From Monoraphidium neglectum (Eukaryota > Chlorophyta > Chlorophyceae > Sphaeropleales > Selenastraceae): DNA of 20,999 nucleotides. This document shows positions 11,601 through 19,213 of this stretch, one piece after another (the first letter of the stretch is position 1; every line of letters starts with the position of its first letter). The position numbers and the translations under genes are program-made. The stretch spans positions 1 to 20,999 of the forward strand of contig NW_014013515.1 in the NCBI RefSeq assembly GCF_000611645.1, written 5' to 3'. The notes beneath the pieces are model-generated. The model ran no database searches and was not told the origin of the DNA. It was given only the letters and a program-made list of their open reading frames with translations.

Positions 11601-12263
11601 ACAGAGACGCTCTTCTCAACGGTGGGCCAAACAGCGCTCGATGGCTTTCAGGCGTCGCCTGGGCTTGTAATGGACGCATGCACCACTGGCTCAAGGGGGC
11701 TTGAGGCGCCAGCTGGCTCGTCCCCCGTCCCGGTGTCCTCGGCAATGACCGCCCGGCAGCCTGGCAAGCCCCACCCGTCTCGCATGGCGCTGCCCGCCTG
11801 CGAGTCGCGCCGCGCCCAACCCCCTTCCCAGCGGATGCTGTCTCATACCTCCATCCGTCGTCACAAGCCACCCTGCAATGGCGCCTGCGGCTGATTTCAG
11901 TCCCACACAGCTGATGCAACCCACACTGATATATTCCATTGTGCCCCCAGGCGCGCGTGTCGTCATTCCCGGGGATGGACAACGACCCGCTGGTCCTGGG
12001 CCGCCAGCTGCTGTCGTGGCCAGGTGAGGGCCGCACGGCAGGGCGGCCGCCGCACGCCCCCCGAGCCGTGGGGCCCGACCCTGCGCCGCGCAAAGCCCTT
12101 GCGCGAGCGCGCAGTGCAACGCTTCGAGGCGCCCTGTTCTTGTGCTGCAGCTTGGGACACGCGAACCCTTGCCTGACTTTGGGTCCCCCGTTCAGAGACA
12201 ATGCATGGATTCTTAGCTTTATGGCCGAATTCTAAGTTTTGCGCCCTCGTCCAATTCACCCCC

Positions 12264-12313
<50 letters not shown>

Positions 12314-13053
12314 GCCATGGTCAAGAACGCCATCGATGGGTGCGACGGTGACGTGCGGCGGGAGTTCTGGAGCAGCATCGTCCTCACGGGTGCGAGGGGC
12401 AGTCTGACAGCCCACCACCGCGCCGGCCCCCACGTCGCAGCCAGCACGCTCGTTGAATTTCCCTGGCCCTGCCTGTGGCAGGACATAGCGCTGGCAGCTT
12501 GCGTGCCAAATTCCTTGGCAGGGACGTGCCGCACAAGTCCTCTTGCACCCAAGCCCTTGCAGCCCTGATGCATGCTTCTGTACATCCCCTGACCCCCCCC
12601 TTCACTGTCCCAATTTTGTTGGCCGACCGGCTGGGCAGGTGGCACGTCCCTGACGCCCAACGTGCGTGAGCGGCTAGAGCGGGAGCTGACCGCGCTGGCG
12701 CCTGGCGGCACCAAGGTCAAAGTCAACGCGCCAGTCAACCCCACAGAGAAGCGGTTCGCCACCTGGATTGGTGCGTGCTGCCCTGGCTGTATTCACCTCC
12801 CTCGCCCAGATGAAAAGTTGTTCTGTGCGCGTTCCAGCAAAGGCCTGCATGCCGATTGCAAGAATTCTGGTTGAGTGGCCAGGTTGGCACCTCAGGCGCG
12901 GTGTGCTGATGCTATCGCCTCAAAGCGTTGCCCTGCCCCCACCCCCACGCAAGTGTGGATTGCACACTTGCCTGCGTGCGCACTCGCTTATTCACAGACA
13001 TGCGTGCATGCACACACTCGCGCACAAGCGCGCGTGCACACACACACAGATGT

Positions 13054-13107
<54 letters not shown>

Positions 13108-13407
13108 ACATGCACTCCATAAACTACACATGCATGCACACACCCGCATGCACGTGCGCACGCACGCACGCGCGCGCGCACACACACACACACACGCTAA
13201 CACACACACAATACACACAACACACACACACACACATCACGTAGCAAGAGACATGCATGGCGCGTGACATCCCCGTGCCCCTCCCCTGTCCCTCCGCCCC
13301 AAGGCGGCTCCATTTTGTCGTCTCTGGGGTCGTTCCAGCAGATGTGGATGTCAAAGGCGGAGTTCGAGGAGCACGGTGCCGGACTCATACACCGGAAATC
13401 GCCCTGA
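7456..13407 (+). CDS. ARP4: Actin-related protein 4 (ARP4 / BAF53-type nuclear actin-related protein)
   Basis: ARP4 is a nuclear actin-fold subunit of NuA4 histone acetyltransferase and of SWR1/INO80/SWI-SNF-type remodellers, pairing with monomeric actin. Thirteen exons: 7456-7483, 7614-7705, 7920-8036, 8339-8415, 8758-8969, 10706-10887, 11045-11104, 11234-11326, 11553-11621, 11951-12023, 12315-12389, 12639-12770, 13304-13407; 437 aa, close to family length. Landmarks in order: [12 protein letters not shown] and [16 protein letters not shown] (residues 10-39), [99 protein letters not shown], then [17 protein letters not shown] and the tail IHRKSP. These are ARP4 rather than conventional actin signatures. 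The second phosphate-loop region reads DAGYRGTT, diverging from the actin DSG-type loop. All 12 donors begin GTG. Intron 5 (1,736 bases) contains SNU13. Confidence 0.93.
8646..8702 (+). repeat. AC microsatellite in ARP4 intron 4
   Basis: A (CA)n run with one T interruption at 8688, preceded by a short CT run. It lies in intron 4 (8416-8757), ending about 55 bases before the acceptor. AC is on the ARP4 sense strand. Confidence 0.95.
9180..9184 (-). terminator. Candidate TGTAA polyadenylation signal for SNU13
   Basis: TGTAA on the minus strand, 210 bases past the SNU13 stop codon and still inside ARP4 intron 5, so the nested transcript could end before reaching ARP4 exon 5. Confidence 0.4.
9394..10261 (-). 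CDS. SNU13: SNU13 / NHP2L1 (15.5K) K-turn-binding protein, nested in an ARP4 intron
   Basis: SNU13 is an L7Ae-family protein that binds the kink-turn of U4 snRNA in the U4/U6.U5 tri-snRNP and of box C/D snoRNAs. Five exons: 10261-10214, 10138-10066, 9973-9870, 9689-9558, 9420-9394. The spliced product is 127 aa, essentially the family length. Landmarks: [16 protein letters not shown] (1-16), [17 protein letters not shown] (27-43), [14 protein letters not shown] (45-58), the RNA-binding L7Ae signature region, [18 protein letters not shown] (76-93), and the tail AIEKLLI. The last exon encodes just eight residues plus the stop and was found by conserved tail and phase. The whole gene lies antisense within ARP4 intron 5 (8970-10705), leaving about 420-450 bases on each side for its own UTRs and promoter. 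No key residue looks missing, so it is very probably functional. Confidence 0.95.
9704..9744 (-). repeat. AC-rich tract in SNU13 intron 3
   Basis: Imperfect GT run on the plus strand, therefore AC on the SNU13 sense strand. It lies within about 15 bases of the acceptor preceding SNU13 exon 4, where a pyrimidine tract is normally found. Relative to the host gene ARP4 it is GT. Confidence 0.85.
9802..9819 (-). repeat. Short CAG trinucleotide run in SNU13 intron 3
   Basis: About six CAG units on the SNU13 sense strand, intronic. It is short and probably inconsequential. Confidence 0.8.
12265..12311 (+). repeat. AC microsatellite abutting the ARP4 exon 11 acceptor
   Basis: About 23 uninterrupted AC units run directly into aaag, the only AG that gives the correct phase for exon 11 (12315). 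The usual pyrimidine tract of intron 10 (12024-12314) is replaced by this repeat. Confidence 0.95.
13001..13238 (+). repeat. Long AC-rich alternating purine-pyrimidine region in ARP4 intron 12
   Basis: A mosaic of (CA)n, (CG)n and CATG-like alternating sequence covers nearly half of intron 12 (12771-13303). The longest pure AC run is about 13054-13103. AC is on the sense strand. It ends about 65 bases before exon 13. Confidence 0.95.
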
Positions 13408-13748
13408 GGCTCTCTGGGCGCCTGGCAGGCCCAAGTGTGGTGCAGCTGCGGCCATGCCAACTTGTGCGGCACGTGTTTTGAGGCACTGTTCATCACTGTT
13501 CATACGTGGATGTTTCTGCTTGATTTTCACAGTCTAGTTGTAATCACTCAGGCTGCGACACGGAACCTCTGGAATCAAAGGTGGTTGCTGGATAGCAGCA
13601 CATCTGGCTCGCACAAGCATGCGCGCATGCATGCACTCCAGTCCTCCAATCCCAGGTCGCTCACAAAGCTGTTCCAGACGTGAAACCAAGAACTTTGAAA
13701 TGCAGATCAAAAGCAAAGGCATGCACTGCAGAAGCTCACGCCCATTCG
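13408..13748. other. Convergent 3' region between ARP4 and MYND copy 1
   Basis: 341 bases separate the two converging stop codons, so the 3' UTRs probably approach or overlap. There is no coding signal. It is partly matched by 17286-17673 in unit B. Confidence 0.6.
13539..13543 (+). terminator. Candidate TGTAA polyadenylation signal for ARP4
   Basis: TGTAA 132 bases past the ARP4 stop codon. Distance and orientation fit chlorophyte 3' ends. The matching position in unit B no longer has the exact motif. Confidence 0.5.
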
Positions 13749-16708
13749 TCACCCCTGACCTGCACCCTGCGACGCGTCCCGCACTGCCGCCACGTCCTGT
13801 GCTGCCGGCTTCACTGCCTTCGCTGCCGCCAATGCCTGCGCAGCCTTGCAGGCGGGCTTGTGACCGGCCGGAGTCCACTGCTGCCGCATGCAATCCTGGG
13901 AGCAGAACCGCACCAGGCGGCAGCCGCGGCACAGCCGCAGCCTCGCAGCATCGGTCTTGCCGCAGTTGGCGCAGGCGGCAGGGGCAGCAGGAGCAGCAGG
14001 GGCTGCTGGAGCAGGGGCCGCTGGAGGACAGGCAGGCGCAGGCAGCGGGGCCGCGGCTGGGCTCCCTGGCGCCCTCTGCAGCGCAGGGGCGCCCGCCGCA
14101 GCCTCGCCCGCGCCGCCGCTCGGCGGCGCCTTGCCTTTCCGCGTCGGCCCAGGCTGCTCTGGCGCCTCTGCCCAGCGTAGCCAGCTGTCTATGCCCAGCA
14201 GCGCCCGTTGGGTCATGTTCGGGGCGGCCGCCGCTGCGGCCACCGCTGCAGCTGGCTGCGGGGCGCCCTGCGCCTGCTGAGCCTGCGCCATGCGCTCGCA
14301 CTCATACGCCTTGAGAAGGCTGTCCACGTCTCGCCTCAGCCCCGGATGCGCTCTGAGCACGGCAGCCGCCACACCACTGTCGCGCCCAGCCGCCTTCACC
14401 AACTCCTCGGCTGCCAGCAGCAGCGCCTCATGCACGACGAAAGGCGGCCCCAAGCGCAGTGCACCGGCGGTGCCGCGCAGCGGCCCAAACGCCGCCGGCA
14501 GGAGCGCGCGCGCGATCACGCGTGCGTCCTCGGGGTCGGCCCCGCCGGGCGTGGAGAGCGCGATAGTCAGGATGTCGCCGGCCTGTCGAGGCGCCAGCGT
14601 ATGCGGCCGTCTGGTGAAATGCGTCGGCCTCAGCGGGCGGCGGCGGCGGGGCTGACGAGAGCGGGGCCAGCTCGGCTGCAAACGCCTCGAGCGCCCGCGG
14701 GGCGATGGCCAGAGCGCGGCAGAAGGCTTTCGCGGTTCTGGGGCGGCAGTCGTCGCCCACCATCACCACCAAGCTGGACAGAGCTTTGATTGCAAAGCGC
14801 GCGACGATGGTCCCGGTAGCGCCGGGGCGCTGCAAGACGGACACCACTGCGGGGATCAGCCGGCCCGAGACCGCCTCAGGCAGGCCGCCCTGGCTGACAC
14901 TGCCCCCACCGTGGGCCGCATGAAGTTTCAGGCAGCGGATGAAGACCATGCTGCTCATCATCTCCGCGCACACCAACGCGTAGCTGAGGTGCGTCGATGT
15001 GAGCGGCGCCTCGGCAAAGATGCGGCACAGGAGGGCCGCGCCTTTGGAATCAAGGAAGAGACCTGCAACGCAAGACAGCAGCCAGAGCAGAGGAGTCAAG
15101 CAGCATCGACTGATCGCGGAGAAAAGCAAATCACCAAGGGGCTAGCGTACGCCCTGCATGTTGTGTGTGCAAGGGCCACCGGCACAAAGCGCAAGCCGGG
15201 ATGCAGAACCTGCTGGACGCCTATGTGGCTCCGTCCCTGTCTGTGTGTATGTGTTGGTATCACTCACTGGTCGCGCATTCGCTAGTGTCAGGGCACTCCA
15301 CCAGCAGCCTCATGAGCGCGACGGCGCCCTCTGCCGTGTCGTTTTCCTCGGACAAGCGCAGGACGTCCACGATCCACCGCACGGCCGCGGGGACGGCATC
15401 GATGGCGGCACGCGGCGGCGGGCTTTGTCCGAGGCGTTCCTGTTGGGGAGGCAGCAGGGGCGCATGGATGCAAGGAGCAGAGCAGGGTCTAATGTCAGCA
15501 ACATGGATGCAAAGTGGTGGGATTGAAACGCGCAACAAAGGTAAGGACGCCTGGTTATTGTTCAAAAGGCTTGCTTGCTATACAAAGGATTGCCTGCCAC
15601 GCCCCGGCGGCGTCAAGTCGCCGCAACTCACAGGGGCGGCAACGATGACTGCGGCAGGGGGGTCTGCGTAGCACCCAGCCAGGTAGGCCGCTGCATTGTA
15701 CACCCGACACAGCGCCCCCCGCGCTCTGCTGGTGCCGGCGAGGAGCTTTGCAGCCGCCGCGACGGCGCCGCCACCGCCGCTCTGGCGGCGCTCCCACACC
15801 GCGCAGTGGCTCACGCACAAGATGCTGAGATGCCCCAGGATTGCCAGAGCCATATCATGCATATTGGTGTTTGAGCCGTCAGCGGCTTCGACGACAAACG
15901 CCTGCATCAGTCCAATGGCGCTCCCGCCGTCGCCTGCACCGCTGGCCGCGCTTAGCGCAGCCTCTCCTCCGATGACGCTGCAAATAGCACAGAGTACGGC
16001 GGCCAAGCAGCCCAGCGGTTCAAGGTCACCGCCGCGGATCATGATCGTGTTGCCGCCGCCCCTCACCACCTCAGCGCAGCTCAGCAGGGCTCCGACAAAG
16101 CCCGGCCGCTCGGCAAGCTGCGGGCGCGGTGGCGCAGGGCGCGCAAGGCAAGGGGGGCCAGACGCGCCGTGCGTCGCAACACTTGGTGTCCATCCCGAAT
16201 TCCTAAAAGTGGTCAGGGGTCAGACACGGCTTCCACAAGGTGCCGGTGCGTTGTAGCGCGACTGGTGGTGCTGCAGGGGCAGCAGACTTTCCGCAGAGCA
16301 AGGCGCAAGCACGGCAAGCTGGTCCCTGCCAAGCGGTACCCATTGTCACGTATCGCAAACACACGGGCACATGTATGGTACCCAGGCCACACCTGAAGCG
16401 TGTACGTGAGTCTGGTATCATGGATGGTGATGTCTGCGCGCGATAGCCAGAAGGCGGCCCTGGCGCCTGCCTGCGCTGCTTTGCAGCAGGCCCGCCAGGC
16501 CGTCCACCAGCACGCCCGGCAGCGGCGGATGGTCTGGGTTTATGTCCACCTCCCGCGCCAGCTGATAGATCAGATATTCCACTTTGCGGTGGGTGGACAC
16601 GGCACCCGGCTTGCGCCTCATGAGGCCCTCCAGATCCAGCAGCTCGCGCAGCGCACGCGCTGTGCCGGACAGCGGCGCCTCGGCGACGCCTCCAGTGACC
16701 GACGCCAT
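13749..16708 (-). pseudogene. MYND-finger helical-repeat protein, copy 1, disrupted
   Basis: Exons by comparison with the intact copy: 16708-16393, 16117-15632, 15439-15268, 15062-13749. Splice sites and phases are preserved, but two coding indels break the frame. In exon 1, 14 bases present in copy 2 (around 20490-20520) are missing near 16480-16490; the shifted frame stops at about residue 96. In exon 4, four extra bases near 14590-14612 shift the frame again, with a stop at 14428, while the other frame resumes and continues through an intact MYND finger (CANCGK...HKPAC) to the stop at 13749. Correcting for both indels restores multiples of three, so these are true indels against an aligned gene rather than missed introns. 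Sequencing or assembly error is the main alternative, though two independent errors are less likely. Confidence 0.75.
15242..15257 (-). repeat. Short AC-rich stretch in MYND copy 1 intron 3
   Basis: A few GT units on the plus strand, just downstream of the exon 3 donor on the sense strand. It is the counterpart of the much longer tract at 19159-19242 in copy 2. Confidence 0.6.
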
Positions 16709-17000
16709 GGGTTCAAGGGTTCGCTAGAATTCTTTTGCTGTGTTTCGGTGATACCATAAACTCCGACCTAGCGCGAGATTATGTCTGCCGCGGGTGATCT
16801 CGCATGTTTGACTCTGTGTGAGGCGTATAGTCTGCGCGACGAGCAATCCACCATCAAGAGCGGCTCCCATACATACGTGTATGTCGGCGAATTGATTGAG
16901 CTCAACGGGCTTGTATGGGTCGGCAGCTGCTGTGGTGGGGTAGAGAAGAGTAGCTGCTCGTGCTGTGGTCGCAAATGCCCTAGGTTGCAACCACTCGCCT
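16709..17000. other. Upstream region of MYND copy 1, duplicated in unit B
   Basis: It aligns with 20745-20999. Best conserved are a stretch 24-45 bases before the start codon (plus strand tttgctgt, then tttcggtgata) and a 25-base identical block at 16789-16813. An ATG-initiated open frame at 16781 is not preserved in the other copy, which lacks the ATG and has net indels that are not multiples of three, so this is more likely 5' UTR or promoter than a gene. Confidence 0.6.
16789..16813. promoter_or_regulatory. 25-base block identical upstream of both MYND copies (copy A)
   Basis: It starts cgcgggtgatct and ends gtttgact. It lies 81-105 bases upstream of the MYND copy 1 start and is repeated exactly at 20825-20849. 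The sequence on either side differs between the copies, so it may be a shared promoter element. Confidence 0.4.
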
Positions 17001-17285
17001 GCCTTGCCCTGTCTTCCCCCCTTCTCATTCCCATGCATGCAAATAATTGGACAGACGGTGGTGGCGGCCAACACAAGCATCACATTGCACCAGGCACACA
17101 CAACTCCCATCTAATCCCTCTATCTGACCCTCTTCTTTTCCTCAATACACACACCTGTCCCTGCCGCACCCCCCCCCCCAGGCGGCTCCATACTGTCGTC
17201 TCTGGGGTCGTTCCAGCAGATGCGGATGTCAAGGGCGGAGTTTGAAGAGCACGGCGCCAAAGTCACACAACAAACATCCCCGTGA
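17001..17285 (+). pseudogene. Internally deleted ARP4 fragment (intron 6 end, part of exon 7, last exon)
   Basis: 17001-17054 resembles the end of ARP4 intron 6 (about 10991-11044). 17055-17088 resembles the start of exon 7 (TVVAANTSIT versus [10 protein letters not shown]). The rest of exon 7 and exons 8-12 are missing. A polypyrimidine tract with a cag acceptor then leads to a copy of exon 13 (17182-17285) of exactly the same length, 34 codons with stop. It keeps [13 protein letters not shown], but the tail changed from GLIHRKSP to KVTQQTSP by substitutions only. It cannot encode an actin fold and is a by-product of the tandem duplication followed by an internal deletion. Confidence 0.82.
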
Positions 17286-17673
17286 GGCCATGCCATCGCG
17301 CTCCTACCTGGCAGGCCCAAGTGTGGTGCGGCTGCGGTCCCGGCCCCTGTGCAGACCAACAGAGTTCTTGGGCCTTGCCATCTCGTGCGGCGGTTCTTGT
17401 TGTTGCGCTGTCTATGTGAGGCGTTTGTTGGTTTCTGTACATTATCAAACGTAATTTTGTAGTGGACGTGTAGGCTGGGACAGGGAACTTTAAAAAACAG
17501 GTGCGTAGTGGATCTCAGCGCCCTGTTTGCACAAGCACACAAGCATGCAAGCAATTCAGTCCTCCCAACCCAGGTCGTGCACAAAGCTGATCCACACTTG
17601 AAAGTTGAAATCAACCATTTTAAAATGCAGATCACACGCAAAAGCATGCCATGCAGAAGCTCGCTCCCATTCA
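17286..17673. other. Convergent 3' region between the ARP4 fragment and MYND copy 2
   Basis: 388 bases with no coding signal. They are partly homologous to 13408-13748 (a shared ctggcaggcccaagtgtggt block) but considerably diverged. No exact TGTAA for the minus-strand gene was found. Confidence 0.55.
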
Positions 17674-19162
17674 TCACTGCTGCCCTGCACCCTGCGCCGC
17701 GTCCCGCTCCGCCGCAACGTCCTGCGCTGCCGGCTTCACCGCTGCCTTTGCTGCCGCCGCCGCCTGCGCAGCCTTGCAGGCGGGCTTGTGACCGGCGGAG
17801 GTCCACTGCTGCCGCATGCATTCCTGAGAGCAGAAACGCACCAGGCGGCAGCCGCGGCACAGCCGCAGCCTCGCAGCATCGGTTTTGCCACAGTTGGCGC
17901 AGGCGGCAGGGGCAGCAGGAGCAGCAGGGGCAGAGGCCGCGGCGGCGGGCACGGGTGTGGGCGGCGCGGCAGCGGCCGGGCTCCCCGGCACCCTCTGCTG
18001 CATGGGGCTGCCCGTCGCGGCCTCGCCTGCGCCGCTCGCCGGCGCCTTCACCAAGCGCGCTGGCCCTGCTGGCTGGTCTGGCGCCTCTGCCCAGCGCAGC
18101 CAGCTGTCTATGCCCAGCAGCGCCTCTTGGGTCGAGGTTTGGGCGGCCGCCGATGCAGCTGGCCGCGGGGCGCCCCTCATCGGGCGCTTGCACTCGTACG
18201 CCTTGAGAAGGCAGTCCATGTCTCGCCTCAGCCCCGGATGCGCACTGAGCACCGCGGCTGCCACATCCCTGTCGTGCCCGGCGGCCTTCACCAGCTCCTC
18301 TGCTGCGCGCAGCAGCGAGTCGTGTACGACAAAATCCGGCCCCAAGCGCACCAAGCCGGCCGTGCCGCGCAGCGGCCCAAACGCCGCCGGCAGGAGCGCG
18401 CGGGCGATCACGCGTGCGTCCGCCGGGTCGGCCCCGCCGGGCGCGGAGAGCGCGACACCCAGGGCGACGCCGGCCATGGAGCCGGCGCGCGCGGCCGTCT
18501 GGTAGAATGCGGCGGCCTCGGCGGGTCGCGGCGGCGGGGCCGACGAGAGCGGGGCCAGCTCGGCGGCAAACGCCTCGAGCGCCCGCGGGGCGGCGGCCAA
18601 GGCGCGGCAGAAGACTTTCGCCGTTCTGGGGCGGCAGTCGTTGCCCACCATCGCCACCAAGCTGCGCAAGGCCTCGATTGCAGCATGTGCGACGGTGGTG
18701 CCGGCGGCGCCAGGACGCTGCAAGACGGACACCACTGCTGGGATCAACTGGCCCGAGTCCGCCGCGGGCAGTCCTCCCTGCCTGATGCGACCTGGGCCGC
18801 GGGCTGCCTGAGGATCCAAGCCGCGGATAAAGACCATCCTGCTCATCGTCTCCGTGCACAGCAACGCGTTGTCGAGGTGCGTCGATGTGAGCGGCGCCTC
18901 GGCAAAGATGCGGCACAGGAGGGCCGCGCCTCCAGCATCAAGGAAGCGACCTGCAACGCAAGGCAGCAGCAGGGAAGGGGGGGTGGTGGTCGAGCAGCAT
19001 CGGCTGATTGGCGGAAGACAGAAACTTCCAATACGGCGGGGGGAAGTAAGCCCAACCTTAAGTCCCAACGTGTGCAAGCAAGGGCGACTGGCGAAAAGCG
19101 CAAGCCGGCGTGCAGAACCTGCTAGCCCTGATGGCTGCTGACGCGGACCCGTCCCTCTGCGC

Positions 19163-19213
<51 letters not shown>

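Larger units (their letters stand above)
13304..16990. repeat. Tandem duplication, unit A (ARP4 last exon plus MYND gene copy 1 and upstream DNA)
   Basis: Unit A aligns with 17182-20999 along its length: ARP4 exon 13, the convergent 3' region, all four MYND exons and introns, and about 280 bases upstream of the MYND start. Matching landmarks are offset by about 3.9-4.0 kb (stop 13749 versus 17674; start 16708 versus 20744). Exons 2 and 3 have identical lengths (486 and 172 bases) in both units. Confidence 0.9.

Noticed and set aside
13001..13238. Repeat array considered as a CRISPR or satellite
   Set aside because: There are no spacer-repeat units of fixed length; it is a dinucleotide-based microsatellite in a eukaryotic intron.
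12912..13244. Open frames encoding His-Thr and Val-Cys repeats
   Set aside because: These are translations of the intronic AC microsatellite in ARP4 intron 12 and not proteins.
16781..17245. ATG-initiated plus-strand open frame of 154 codons upstream of MYND copy 1
   Set aside because: The duplicated counterpart lacks the ATG and has net indels that shift the frame. The frame also runs through the ARP4 remnant, so it is not a conserved gene.
17001..17285. Second functional ARP4 gene
   Set aside because: Only part of exon 7 and the last exon are present, so the actin fold cannot be made.
17120..19125. Very long open frames overlapping the MYND gene on both strands (a second minus frame of about 600 codons and a plus frame of about 500)
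   Set aside because: They are shadows of the GC-rich exon 4 of MYND copy 2. The true frame carries the MYND zinc ligands and splices in phase; the others are Arg/Pro/Ala-rich without domains.
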